From Beroe forskalii (taxonomy: Eukaryota; Ctenophora; Nuda; Beroida; Beroidae), in contig WFMF01000134.1 of the NCBI GenBank assembly GCA_011033025.1, positions 186,001-250,000 of the forward strand: DNA of 64,000 nucleotides, written 5' to 3'. Positions 41,241-52,144 of the stretch are shown here, piece after piece. The stretch's first letter is position 1. Each line of letters begins with the position of its first letter. The position numbers and the translations under genes were made by a program. Below the pieces are notes generated by a model. That model saw only the letters and a list, made by a program, of their open reading frames with translations. It had not been told where the DNA came from and made no database searches.

Positions 41241-42814
41241 CACCTCCCATACCGTGGAGTGAAGTAGGAAAGGTAGGAAATGAGGAAGCGCCATAGTGAG
41301 AGGTATATTCCGGAATATACCCATGAAAAACGTCGGACATGAAACAGAAAACCGTATTATGTCACAGAAGCGGCTGAGTAAAATATAAGAGCTACTGATT
41401 TTCAAGGCTTTATTGTACATGTCAAGCACTGTTCTCCTCCCGATAATAAAGTGTAGTTCCAAATGAGCAAACAATTAAAGTTAAACCGATCTTTGGTGGA
41501 GGAGTTCCCCGTAACATTTCCTCCGCAAACATTTCCTGCGCAAACAAGCCTGCCTCTCGCAGGTATATATAACCGAGGAGATCACGTGACATGTTTCCCC
41601 ATTCATATCATGCGGACATTACCTAATGAAGCGCGGTGTCGTGTGGGAATTAGGACAAGTTTTTAAAATGATCATCATCAATATATATTATATCCGATGA
41701 ACATAAAGCATAAATATAATATAAGATTGGTGAAAAATCCGCTGAAACGCAGGGATAGGTCCGTTAGGGTTACACAACTCGTGTGTCTACGGCAAAGTAC
41801 AGTGTTACACGTCTAATACGGCCAATTTCCGGGGAACTTTCAACTTCGGTGGAGCAGAACTTGATTTAAAGAGGAATTTAGAAAATACCACACGATTATG
41901 AGAGCTGCTCGCTTATAAACTGATTCTAATATAATATACCCGGGGAGATTTGGAAAGTAATTGCGATGCCTTATCATCAGGAAAACAGAAAGAGATTCCA
42001 ACGGACGTAAATTTGTAGGGTAAATGGTGCTTTGTATATTATCTACCATGAAAATGTAGGAAAGTAAGAACAGTGATTCAGAAAATACACCAAACGATCG
42101 GCACTGACTGATCTCTCAAATCTCCTATTATTGCCTGGGTATATTATATATAGCTCGAGCAATACGAGGACCAGTAACTTGTGGTAAAATTAAATCTAAA
42201 CCGTATATACGGCGTCCAAAATTCTGTGAAATTTTACTGATTTCAGGCAGCCAAAGAAGCGATAAATGTCACATTTCATGTGAAAAATGCGATATTATCA
42301 ATATCAAGTGAAAATCAAGACTGAAAAGGTTGATCTTATTCTGAACTTACGTATTTAAAAAGATATGATTGGAATCGCGTGGCAGATGACAATACACCTA
42401 TAAAAGCTGTCACAACAAGAAAATCGTGACAACCGATCTGGAGACGAACAGGGAAACGTACCACGTGACACACATCACGTGACAGGTCACGCGTTTCCAA
42501 GTAACCGGGTGACAGACGGAGCCGAGCGGACACGTGCACTTTAACAGCGCCACGTGATTAATTAAAACATTTAATTGGAATTTAATGAATCGCTTAGCAC
42601 TCCAGGCGACTAATTGAAGCGTTAGTGCCCGTGGACTACGTAGCCACCTTTCAGAATACCCATTGCGTTTAATCTGTATTTTCAAGCGATGATCAGGCGT
42701 TTTACTAAGACTACTAAGAAAAGATCAGTAACGGGAAGGTAAACGCGAGATCATCGGACAAGGGAGTTTACTCTGGAATAAACAGACAAAAAGTCAGTTT
42801 TCTGGAAACAATAT
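41241..42814. other. Intergenic stretch, no gene recognised
   Basis: No supported gene. Several CACGTGAC motifs occur at about 42460-42490 and CACGTG again near 42530 and 42550, a small E-box-rich patch. It ends at the AATAT target duplication of the first long-TIR element. Confidence 0.4.
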
Positions 42815-43542
42815 CAACCCCGAAACGCGAGGTAGCGCTGCTGCTAGTAGTTTGTGCGCAGTTTTGCGAAACGTAGCAATTCTGCAACAATATTGCCCGA
42901 TTTCATAGGCTAAACTTCAGATAGAGTAATTTTGAAGGTGGCCATTCGATAGAGCACAGCATAGGGAGTTCAGTGGTGAAGAGATCATTTGAATACGCCT
43001 TTCATGTCAGAAGTTATGATCAATAACACCTCGCGGCAGAAAACGAGGTTTTCCAGTAGTGGCGTGTTCAACGATTCATTGTGAAGCTCACGAACATGAT
43101 ATCGAAAATCTATGATCAACTAACAATGTAGAATTTTATCCTCTATCGATTCTCGAAGGTCCCAAGTCTCTATCTTCAAAAATGTGGATTTCTATAAAAA
43201 GAAACCATGAGATGGTGTAAAAAAGTACATTACTGTCTACGAATGAGGTACCGCTGCTCTGTAGGCACCGCTGCTCCATTGCGCGCGTGATTCGACAGCG
43301 CAAATCAAGTTCCCAGTTTATTTCGCTCTGTATACTTGATCGTGCATGTGTTTGGCCCGTTACCGATTTTGCATGGTTTCTCGCTATTCCTCTCCGGTTT
43401 AAGGAGGCCTGTTAGCCAGTTTAAATGAGAAAAATTTGGGTACGAAATTTGGGGATTTTTTACAAATATCCCCATATTTTCATTCCGCACGAAGCTTTAA
43501 AATGACGTCATCATCATACGTTAACATGCGTAATATTCCCAA

Positions 43543-44871
43543 AGACTCACCTCATTGCCGGGCTTCACCATACCCGGCTCCAGTGGAGCCGCTCCACCTA
43601 ACGTTGGGCTTCACCAATGCCCCGGGATAACCCCGATACAGGGGCTTACCCGGACCAAACTCACCTCATTGCAGGGCTTCACCATACCAGGCTCCACCTA
43701 GCCTTGGGCTTCACCAATGCCCCGGGATAACCCCGATACAGGGGCTCACCCTCACCAGACTCACCCTTACCTTGGGCTTCACCATACCACGCTCCACCGA
43801 ACCTCGGGCTTCACTGATGTTGTGGGCTTACCCTCAAACATGGCATCACCCATACCAGGCTCCCCCTTACCTTGGGCTTCACCGTACCTGGCTCCACCGT
43901 ACCTGGCTCCACCTTATCCTGGGCTTCACCATAGCTTGGGCTTCCTCACACTAACATTAGCTCCCCGTACTCCCGTAGTACTAACGTGGGCTCCCCGTAT
44001 TAATTTAGGCTCCCCTAGTCCCCCACACTATTTGAGATCTCCATACAATTACAAACTCGGCCCCATACTAACTCGGGGCCCTATACAAACTCGCGCTCCA
44101 CCACATTCAAAACATGGAAGCATAAGTGGAAACACTATTCCAAATCATAACCAATTAACCATAACCCTAACCATCGACCAAAACCTAACTGTTTATGGTT
44201 AGGATAAGGTTTAGCCACGAATGTTAGGGTTACAGTGGGAATGTAAGACAGAAATAGCGCTTCCACTTCTGTTACCACTTTTGAAAATCGGTGTTCTTCC
44301 AATTTGCCCAATTTAGCATTAAATTATTTCCAGTGTATGAAGTGTTGGCTCGGATGAGTGTTGCCGGTGTAGAAGTACTTTAAGCCCGCCGTTGTTATTG
44401 TTCATTGCTACAATGCGATGCCCGTCTCAAGGCGTGGAAGCCAATGTCTGATTCAATTAACTAAAGCCTTTCATTGCGTATAGGGGAATCAATATGGAGG
44501 AATTATTAATATGGGGGATTGGGGAGCCCAATATGGGGGATTGGGGAGCCCAATTTATAGTATTGGGGTTTGTATGGGGAGCCCAAATTAGTATGGGTGA
44601 GCCTAAATTAATACGGCTAAGCTCAAGTCGTAATGGGGGATTGGGCAGTGAAAGTTAGTATTGAGGACTGGGAGCCCGAGTTTGTATGGGGAGCCCGAGT
44701 TTGTATGGGGAACCCAGATTAGTATGGGCGAGCCCGAATTTATATGGGAGATTGGGGGAGCCCAAGTTAATATGGGGGAGTACGAGTTAATACGGGGGAG
44801 CCAAATACATGGATTATATATAGCTGGAGCCGCGTATGGTGAACTGTGAAGCCCGGCAATGAGGTGAGTCT
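43543..44871. repeat. Palindromic core of the long-TIR element, copy 1
   Basis: AGACTCACCTCATTGCCGGG at 43543 is mirrored at 44871. The left half is dominated by GGGCTTCACC/GGCTCCACC units and the right half by GGGGAGCCCA/GGGGGATTGGG units, broadly complementary. The middle (about 44155-44245) has CCCTAACC, CCTAAC and GGTTAGG, TTAGGG motifs that form a small hairpin. Confidence 0.7.
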
Positions 44872-45150
44872 AATTTGGGCTAGTACCGTGTATAGTGTAT
44901 AATAGACGTGAGCCCCAGAAAATCAGGCAATACCAAGATTCAGGGAAGCGCTGTTTTGGGAAGCGTTGGTAAGAGGTAATCCCATGTGTAAGGGAAGCTT
45001 GGGTAATCGGTATGACATGGGTGTCGCTGTAAAGATCATATACGTATTATTAGTCGATGTTATACTTGGGTCATAATGTCTCCCCCTATTCCCAGCCTTC
45101 CATACTCGCTAACTGCATTGAATTTGAATGCCGGTAAATTCCGTATTGTA

Positions 45151-46433
45151 CAGGGTGCGCCAGACGTCTTGACCCCTTTCACTTTTTTGATCATTCGAAA
45201 AAATACAGCAGATATTTCGATTCTGTAAAAAGTTTCTTTAAATATAACCAAAGAATGGCGGATTCTGAGATTTCCCATAGCAACCGACCTAAAATTGAAG
45301 ATTTTTTGGCGTTTTGACATATAAATCTGGAGTTATCAAAACAGAAAATTTTCAGTGATCATAACCATTCAACGCTGAATTCTGAGAATTTCAGGTTGCT
45401 ATGACTTTCAGAACAACCACACGAGTTCCCATAGCAACCGGACTCAAAATGGAAGAATCTGGATTTCTTTAAAAATAAAACTTGTTAATTGCCATTAATT
45501 TCAATTTTATTGTTGATAGAAAGGGTAATAAATTATACCAAACGTTCAAGTACAGTGAATCTACCTTGTCGGACATAATTATCACGGACATTAAATTCAC
45601 GCTGAGCACATCAGCGTGAATATTAATGTCCATGAAAAATTGTCCGTGATACTTATATGTCCGTGATTTTCAGGTCCGTGAAAATTAAGTCCGGTATTTC
45701 CTCTTAAAATTTCTAGGGTAGAGACGCGAAATTTCTGACTGTATCTCTTTAAACGCAACGATAAAATTTTAAGGAAATTATACTTCTTTTTTAAGCTCAA
45801 AACCTGCAATATGGAAATTTATCATATTAATCAAAGAAATATATTAGAAAAATCTTGAAATTCAAATCGTGGAAAAAATGGAAAAAATCGAACCGAAAAT
45901 TTCGAGATTTTCTTGAAATTTGAAGTGGCAGGATCGAGCGTGAATATTAATGTCCGTGAAATTTTAGGTCCGTGAAACTTAAGTCCGTGATAATTATGTC
46001 CGATAAGGTAGCTCAATAGGGGTTCAATGCTTGTTCAAAGTAGTCTCCTTGGATGGAATTTGGGGCTAATGTAAGCCCGGTTGCTATAGAAACTCGTGTG
46101 GTTGCTATGAAAGTCATAGCAACCTGAAAATCTCTGAATTCAGCGTTGACTGAAACTTTTAGCTTTCACAGAATCGAAATATCTATTTTTTATCATGACC
46201 AATCAAAACATTAAATTTGGTCAAAAATGTCAAAAATGTCAAAAATCTTCGATCTTTAGGTCGGTTGCTATGGGAACTCGTGTGGTTGCTATGGACGTCA
46301 CAGCAACCTAAAAATCTCAGAATCCGCCATTCTTTGGTTATATTTAAAGAAACTTTTTACAGAATCGAAATATCTGCTGTATTTTTCAAATAATCAAAAA
46401 AATAAAAGGGGACAAGACTTTTGGCGCACCCTG
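45151..46433. mobile_element. Tc1/mariner-type miniature element (CAGGGTGCGCC), copy 1
   Basis: The ends CAGGGTGCGCCAGACGTCTTG and its complement form (..CAAGACTTTTGGCGCACCCTG) are bordered by TA (45149-45150 and 46434-46435). CAGGGTG-type termini with TA duplication are typical of Tc1/mariner-related elements. The inverted repeats extend inward about 330 bases. There is no transposase. Confidence 0.85.
45564..46008. mobile_element. Innermost TA-flanked element (CCTTRTCGGACATAATTATC), copy 1
   Basis: Termini CCTTGTCGGACATAATTATC and the complement at 46008, with TA on each side (45562-45563 and 46009-46010). GTCCGTGA motifs recur in both arms. Non-coding. Confidence 0.85.
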
Positions 46434-47503
46434 TAATCAGAACTGTATTATCTTAGCCTTGGTATTCTCGATATCCATAATCATGTAGTTGTACCCCTAC
46501 ACTCGTGCCCAATTACAAAACACACAAAAAGATGCGAATCCTATACACACAATGACACAGCGCCCATAAACAAATTTAAAGCATTTCTAGATTGTAATAA
46601 AAATATTGAATGAATACTCAAGCTTCAGCCTTCTTCATTTACTACAGTTAGTCACTATAGTTTAGTCAAAATGTAATTTTGCAGCTGTACCAAAATAGTA
46701 CATCAGTTAAATGTCTATACTATACAGGGATTACTGAACTAGTACACAGCATGATTTAATCAAAAATGTCACGTGTAAAAGTTGCAAGAAAGGCTAAAGC
46801 TATGCAAAATAGGTAACGGGCCAAACACACGCACGAGCAAGTACACAGAAATAACCTATGAACTTGATTTGCGCTGTCGAATCACGCGCGCAATGGAGCA
46901 GCGGTACCTACAGAGCAGCGGTACCTCATTCGTAGACAGTAATGTACTTTTTTACACCATCTCATGGTTTCTTTTTATAGAAATCCACATTTTTGAAGAT
47001 AGAGACTTGGGACCTTCGAGAATCGATAGAGGATAAAATTCTACATTGTTAGTTGATCATAGATTTTCGATATCATGTTCTGAGCTTCACAATGAATCGT
47101 TGAACACGCCACTACTGGAAAACCTCGTTTTCTGCCGCGAGGTGTTATTGATCATAACTTCTGACATGAAAGGCGTATTCAAATGATTTCTTCACCACTG
47201 AACTCCCTATGCTGTGCTCTATCGAATGGCCACCTTCAAAATTACTCTATCTGAAGTTTAGCCTATGAAATCGGGCAATATTGTTGCAGAATTGCTACGT
47301 TTCGCAAAACTGCGCACAAACTACTAGCAGCAGCGCTACCTCGCGTTCCGGGGTTGAATATGATTGACAATATCGCTTTGCTGACCGATAAATAAACACG
47401 GTATATATCACAAGATTGGCTATGCATAAGCGTTTATTTGACCGCTCAAAACGATAGACATTTGAACCTGACGCCACCCTCTGTACTCTCAATAGTGCAG
47501 CAG

Positions 47504-47744
47504 TGACGTCAGAGCGGTCGTCTGAGGCTCGTGCAGCTGCCTAGGATCATACAGGGGATGTAGGAGCAGGCTTAGTATATTCTGTAACTCTGCAGCTACT
47601 ATGACGTCACTGAGGCTCCAATGTCTGCAGCTACTGTGACGTCACTGAGGCTCCAATGTCTGCAGCTACTGTGATGTCACTGAGCAGTGTCTGCAGTCAC
47701 TATGACGTCACTGATTCTCCAGGAAAACGCTGCCCATGACGTCA
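47504..47744. promoter_or_regulatory. Cluster of CRE (TGACGTCA) sites in a tandem repeat
   Basis: Perfect TGACGTCA occurs at 47504, 47602, 47637, 47703 and 47737, with a TGATGTCA variant at 47672. Part of the cluster is a ~35-bp repeat, CTGCAGCTACTGTGACGTCA followed by CTGAGGCTCCAATGT. TGACGTCA is the established binding site of CREB/ATF bZIP factors. No gene is recognised on either side, so the target is unknown. Confidence 0.65.
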
Positions 47745-47794
47745 CGCTGGCGCTGTCAGCGCTGCTGCAGGTTGTATGCTTGCGGAGAAGATAC

Positions 47795-48130
47795 AATAAG
47801 GCTGAGGTTGCAAGAGGTTACAACTTGAGGTTATAAGAGGTCGCAACTTGAGATTAGAAGAGGATACAAGAGTTATCAAGAGGTTACAACCCGAGGTTAC
47901 AAGAAGTAACAATACAGGTTACAAAGATTATACGAGGTTACCGGAGGTATGAAGATGTCACAAGAGGCTTCAAGAACATAAGATGTTACAACTTGAGTTT
48001 ACAAGAGTTACCAATACAGGTTACAAAAGGTTATACGAGGTTACAAGAGGTTGCAATTTGAGGTTACAAAAGATTAAAAGAGGTTGCAAGAGGTTGCAAG
48101 AGGTTGCAAGAGGTTAGAAGAGGTAGGTTG
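47795..48130. repeat. Degenerate AGGTTACAAG/AGGTTGCAAG tandem repeat
   Basis: Many short units of the form GAGGTTRCAAGAG or GAGGTTACAACTTGAG, starting about 50 bases right of the CRE cluster. The open frame following it (48104-48337) starts in the repeat and is not called. Confidence 0.8.
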
Positions 48131-48324
48131 GTAGCGGAGGGTATACCAAACCGAACACAAGCAATTAGAGGAGTATTTTGTGTGAGAGGGGCATTTAACA
48201 TGGAACTATTTATCAAAGAAATAACAAATCATAACACAGATCTATCGATCTTTACTAATAGTTTAATGGACACGAGGGTATCAGAAAACGTGAAGTTATT
48301 CATGCATGAAGAAAGGACTGCCAT

Positions 48325-48560
48325 TTATATAAATTGAAATTTCACTTTCTTGATGTTAAGTTCATTAAGAGGATGTTATTCAAATGAGCCGGTGATACGT
48401 ACAAAATACTTTTTGAAATTAGAATTCGTAATGAATTTTGCCTAAAATCGTAATAACTAAACGATAAGAATTCTGTTGTTTTATTATTCAGTTGACGAAA
48501 TAAGACATATCCGTCCAATATTTTCATGGATATAATTATTCATTAATTGTAAGAGTTTGG
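48325..48560. repeat. ~230-bp duplicated segment, left copy
   Basis: Matches 49022-49250 in the same orientation: TTTATATAAATTGAAA, GGATGTTATTCAAATGAG, AATTAGAATTC.TAAT, ATATTTTSATGGAT. The two copies flank the decayed gag fragment, so they may be the remains of terminal repeats of an old element. Confidence 0.7.
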
Positions 48561-48719
48561 GGACTGATATATAATGAATATAATTGTTATTAACTTCTCA
48601 TTTCTCTTAGGGGTTTATGGTTTCTAGCGTAAAAGTGTGTTTTACTGCGATTTGACATTGTATGTATATTTCTTTCTTTCTGTCTTCAGAACATAGCATT
48701 GGAGACGAGGATCGTGAGT

Positions 48720-49020
48720 GAAGATGACCCAAGCTAGAATACCCATCATAGACACTTGGACGGGATCTAATATTCGGGATCGGATCGACTGATTAGATGA
48801 GTGCATTGAACTGGAATCAGGAATCAGATATATCGGACCGAGAAAAGGTTGCATTTCTCATTTCGAACATTGATTCAGAGAACTATGTAGTAATGAAGAG
48901 TTTGACTGCCCCAGCGAAGCCAAGCCAAATACGGTTTTTACGCTTATAATCTCATGAAGATGATCATCGAACAGTTGGACCCAAAACCAACTCCTTTGGC
49001 AGAACCATACAAATTCTTTC
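48720..49020 (+). pseudogene. Decayed gag-like fragment of a second retroelement
   Basis: Conceptual translation in shifting frames gives gag-like phrases: DREKVAFLISNIDSENYVVM followed by KSLTAPAKPSQ in one frame, then LMKMIIEQLDPKPTPLAEPY and KFF in another. These resemble the capsid region of Ty3/gypsy-type Gag proteins (helices around KVAFL, LTAP.KP, LDPKP, A..YKF). At least two frame breaks and an in-frame stop are present, so it is a pseudogene. It is unrelated in sequence to the intact gag at 24.2-25.4 kb. It lies between the 230-bp direct repeats. Confidence 0.65.
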
Positions 49021-49021
49021 G

Positions 49022-49250
49022 GGGCTATTTATATAAATTGAAACTTCACGTTCAGGATGTAAAGTTCATTCAGTGGATGTTATTCAAATGAGTAATGAGC
49101 AGGTGATGCACCCAACTTAGTAACGCGTACAAAAATGTTTCGAAATTAGAATTCTTAATAAATTGTGCTTAGAATCGTAATATGAAAATTACATGAAAAA
49201 ATACCCGTCAAATATTTTGATGGATGTCATTTAATTGTGCGAGTTTGAAA
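49022..49250. repeat. ~230-bp duplicated segment, right copy
   Basis: Right-hand partner of 48325-48560, same orientation, with several small indels between copies. The match begins immediately after the gag-like fragment. Confidence 0.7.
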
Positions 49251-49737
49251 ACTCTGACAGAAGAGAACTGAGAAGAAAAACCGGCAGAAGCTTACAGAGG
49301 TGAACACTGAACACCGGCAGTTCTGTATTTCTGCTGGATTGAGTTAAAAATATACGATTGAAATCAGCCATTGGCAATAGCCCGTTGGACCATTGCAGGA
49401 TAAGCAATATTGGAATTATAATCAAGTAAAACACTTGGAAAACATGGCAACCACACACCTGATACCAAGTTAAATCTGACATTGAATGTCTGATATAAGC
49501 ATATAATTATAAACAATTAGAACCCCGAGGCGTACTACTGAATGAATCCTGTCCATCGAAATAAACAAAATCAGTTTTAAACTTTACAACCCTACTTGTA
49601 TAATCAAATTTGATAACTGAAGATAATGTCGATCATTGAAAATATATATTTGATTAATAACTCCTTGTTTCACTGAACGAATTCGCAATATAAGAGGAAT
49701 ATCAGTATTTACTGAAATCAATCAAATTTGAGATAAT

Positions 49738-50035
49738 GACTACAACAAATAAGAGGAAGGCCGGAAAATTAACTCCAATTGAGAGAGATTCCAAGAGAGC
49801 AAGTCGGGAGTTGGCCCGCTCAAATCCCACGATGTACACTGTGCTGATATTCACCAAAATCCAAATCTCTTCTGCAGCCGGTAAAAAAGGACTTCGATAG
49901 ACTCAGGAGGGACCTCGGCAAACTGATGGTGAGAAGAATGATATTTTCCCCACAGAGAAATTCTTGACCAATTCAACAGAGGACTTTAAACGGGAGATAC
50001 ATCTAGAGATGCATGATGAAGGTAAGAACAAAAGT
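49738..50035 (+). pseudogene. Possible decayed coding segment, unknown
   Basis: A frame starting with ATG at 49738 reads MTTTNKRKAGKLTPIERDSK and ends after about 54 codons. Coding-like text continues in other frames (KKDFDRLRRDLGKLM, then NDIFPTEKFLTNSTEDFKRE). That pattern fits a coding region broken by small indels. I cannot name the family. A GAAGGTAAGAAC donor-like site lies near its end (about 50021), so an exon of a host gene is an alternative. Confidence 0.35.
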
Positions 50036-50039
50036 TTTG

Positions 50040-51895
50040 GCGCCAATATTATATATTTTTAATAATAATATTACCAAAACCCGAGGTCATACATTACTAA
50101 GATGAAATAGTGAGAAAGTGTTGAATCCAGACCACCAGTATGCCAGTGAGAGCATTATACATATATCATCACAGGGTAACGTTGCTAAGCAACCAATGAA
50201 GAAAACGAACCCCATGATATAATCCACGTGATCTTAATAAGAAATGTAGGTTATGATTGTAATAAAATATTCGTAACAGTATTTGATCATGATATCAAAC
50301 TCTATCTCTGAATTGCGATTTTCGTCACCACTCGTAAATTTGATGAAATAAGCGTTTATCGATAATAATAGGAAGCACAAATCAGAAAATTCAATCATGT
50401 ACGCGTTTCGGCAATATACACCTGCGCTAATTGATCTCATTTGTCAAGGAATGGTTTTCATTGTCATACTTCCCCGCAGACAATTAATTGTAAATATATA
50501 ATCGATTGGCTATGAGTGAGCTCATATTCTCAAATCTCGTTTCGCACAATCTGTAAGTTCTTTACATATAAGTACGTAAGTGAGTAACTGAGTAACTCAT
50601 AGAGCTATGAACGCATCTTTGAGAAATTCTACCGCTCGTAGGAGATACATATAACTGAGAGCTCAGTGACAAGTAAGCTATTACAAATCAGTCATGATAT
50701 GAATCTCCCAAACTTTTCCTTCCCTAAACCCCCGGAATATTCACGAGCAGGGTCTCAATCTATGCCTATAAATATAGGAACGACTGCTACATAATTTATA
50801 TAGGTATTAGAAGTGGGTAGCTCGGGGCCAGGAATTCATTTGTCTCTGCCTTTCTCATATAAAGTCAATGAAGCGAGGTAATAAACCTATTACGAGCTTG
50901 CATTATGGAGCAGGCACACATATATTTTTATTCTTAATACTGCAACTGCTATATATTTGGATATATTTCATGTTGCGCAACTGCTGAAAATGAGTGGTTT
51001 TCGAAATAAATCTAATTAAAACATGTTTGTCCTTATAGCGGCTACAGTATAAGTAACCTACGCAATATGGCTCGCCCTTATTGCTCGCCGTATTACTACA
51101 CAATGTAGTAATACGGCGAGCAATAAAAAACATATACGATTCGTCGTGTGGTGAGGCAGTATAAAAATAGCAATATATGTGGGTCCGTGACGTCAATTTG
51201 CGCTACAAAAAACGAACAAATTACCTCACAATATGCTCTAGAAGGTGTTCTTTCAAACACCAGCTCTCTCAAAGACTCCAAAACACGGCAACTCGATGTA
51301 ATATGTGTGCAGTACATGTCCGAGATTTCAACAACAACAACACCGCCGTCTTATATGAAACAGGTCGAATATTGAAAGCTGAATTATAGTACAGTCGTAT
51401 ATAATGATATAATAATTAGCAATAAATTGTACTTGATGGGCTTTGACACCTAAATTATCGTAAATGTTTTAGGCAAGTTCACATTTTAAAAATGCGTCGA
51501 TGGCAATAAACGAAACCACCCAACGGAAACTGAAAATAGAGAGAATATAGTTCCTCTACTATAATAACTCTCCCCAATATGATGTACGTTTCTCTTTGCG
51601 TGAGATTGGGGGGCAAACACCTGTTCAAACACATGTCTTACACTATCAGGAGCAATCAGCTTAAACACTAAACCGCGTTTATGGTCCTGGATTTTTCATC
51701 ATTTCCGCTCAAATGATTGGTTCCCCGCATGTGTATGAAGCCACATGACAACACATGACAACACATAACAACACGCATAACAGGGGCCCGGTGTGGGTGT
51801 GTACAAACGTCAAATCCAGCCCCCCCTAATGATTAGTAAGCTCTGCTTCGTTTGTCTGTCTGTGCTCTGCTTCGTTTGTTTGTCTGTCTGTTTGT
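50040..51895. other. Intergenic stretch with a perfect hairpin
   Basis: No gene is recognised. Contains the 23-bp-arm hairpin at 51078-51126, an ACAACACATG short tandem near 51748-51780, and a 27-base duplication, GTGCTCTGCTTCGTTTGTTT-like, near 51840-51895. Confidence 0.45.
51078..51126. repeat. Perfect 23-bp-arm inverted repeat, 3-base loop
   Basis: Arms 51078-51100 and 51104-51126 are exact reverse complements separated by CAA. The centre reads GTATTACTACA-CAA-TGTAGTAATAC. The loop is too short for a typical microRNA precursor. Confidence 0.95.
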
Positions 51896-52144
51896 TTGTG
51901 CTTTCAACATCTGGTGAGGGGACTAAACACCGAAATAGCAAACCTACATCATGATATTACAAACTACAAGCTCCCCGGAAGAATTAGGAACGAAAGCATT
52001 AGCGCAACATTTACCGATGATGACTTGTTAACTGTTATGCTTACACGAGCCGACGCACACAGGATCGCAAATTGGGCTTTCTATCATTTTCAGGGTCAAA
52101 AAGAGCATGTGCACTGTAAGCAAGGTGTTTCAAGGTGTATCTAG
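51896..52144 (+). other. Open frame of 82 codons, doubtful
   Basis: The frame has balanced, protein-like composition (for example TFTDDDLLTVMLTRADAHRI) with no recognised domain. It could be an exon or a chance frame. No neighbouring coding sequence supports it. Confidence 0.2.

Larger units (their letters stand above)
42815..47356 (+). mobile_element. Long-TIR element with 5-bp target duplication, copy 1
   Basis: Termini CAACCCCG.AACGCGAGG and CCTCGCGTTCCGGGGTTG are the outer ends of inverted repeats of about 550 bases (42815 to about 43370, and about 46795-47356). The direct flank is AATAT on both sides (42810-42814 and 47357-47361). The interior holds a palindromic core (43543-44871), a TA-flanked element (45151-46433) and a further one inside that (45564-46008). 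No transposase frame; open frames at 43717-44202 and 44661-44849 arise from GGGCTTCACC- and GGGGAGCCC-type repeats. A 5-bp duplication with CAACCCC ends does not match any superfamily I can name with confidence. Confidence 0.85.

Noticed and set aside
41055-41474. 139-codon minus-strand frame
   Set aside because: It crosses the CCAAT-containing tandem repeat, has no recognisable motif, and no splice or start context makes it convincing.
43717-44202. 161-codon frame (and its copy at 54725-55367)
   Set aside because: Composed of GGGCTTCACC/GGCTCCACC repeat translations. It differs in length between copies of the element, with no coding constraint visible.
44150-44245. CCCTAA/TTAGGG motifs as a possible internal telomere
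   Set aside because: Only a few imperfect motifs, in opposite orientations forming a small hairpin. Not a telomeric array.
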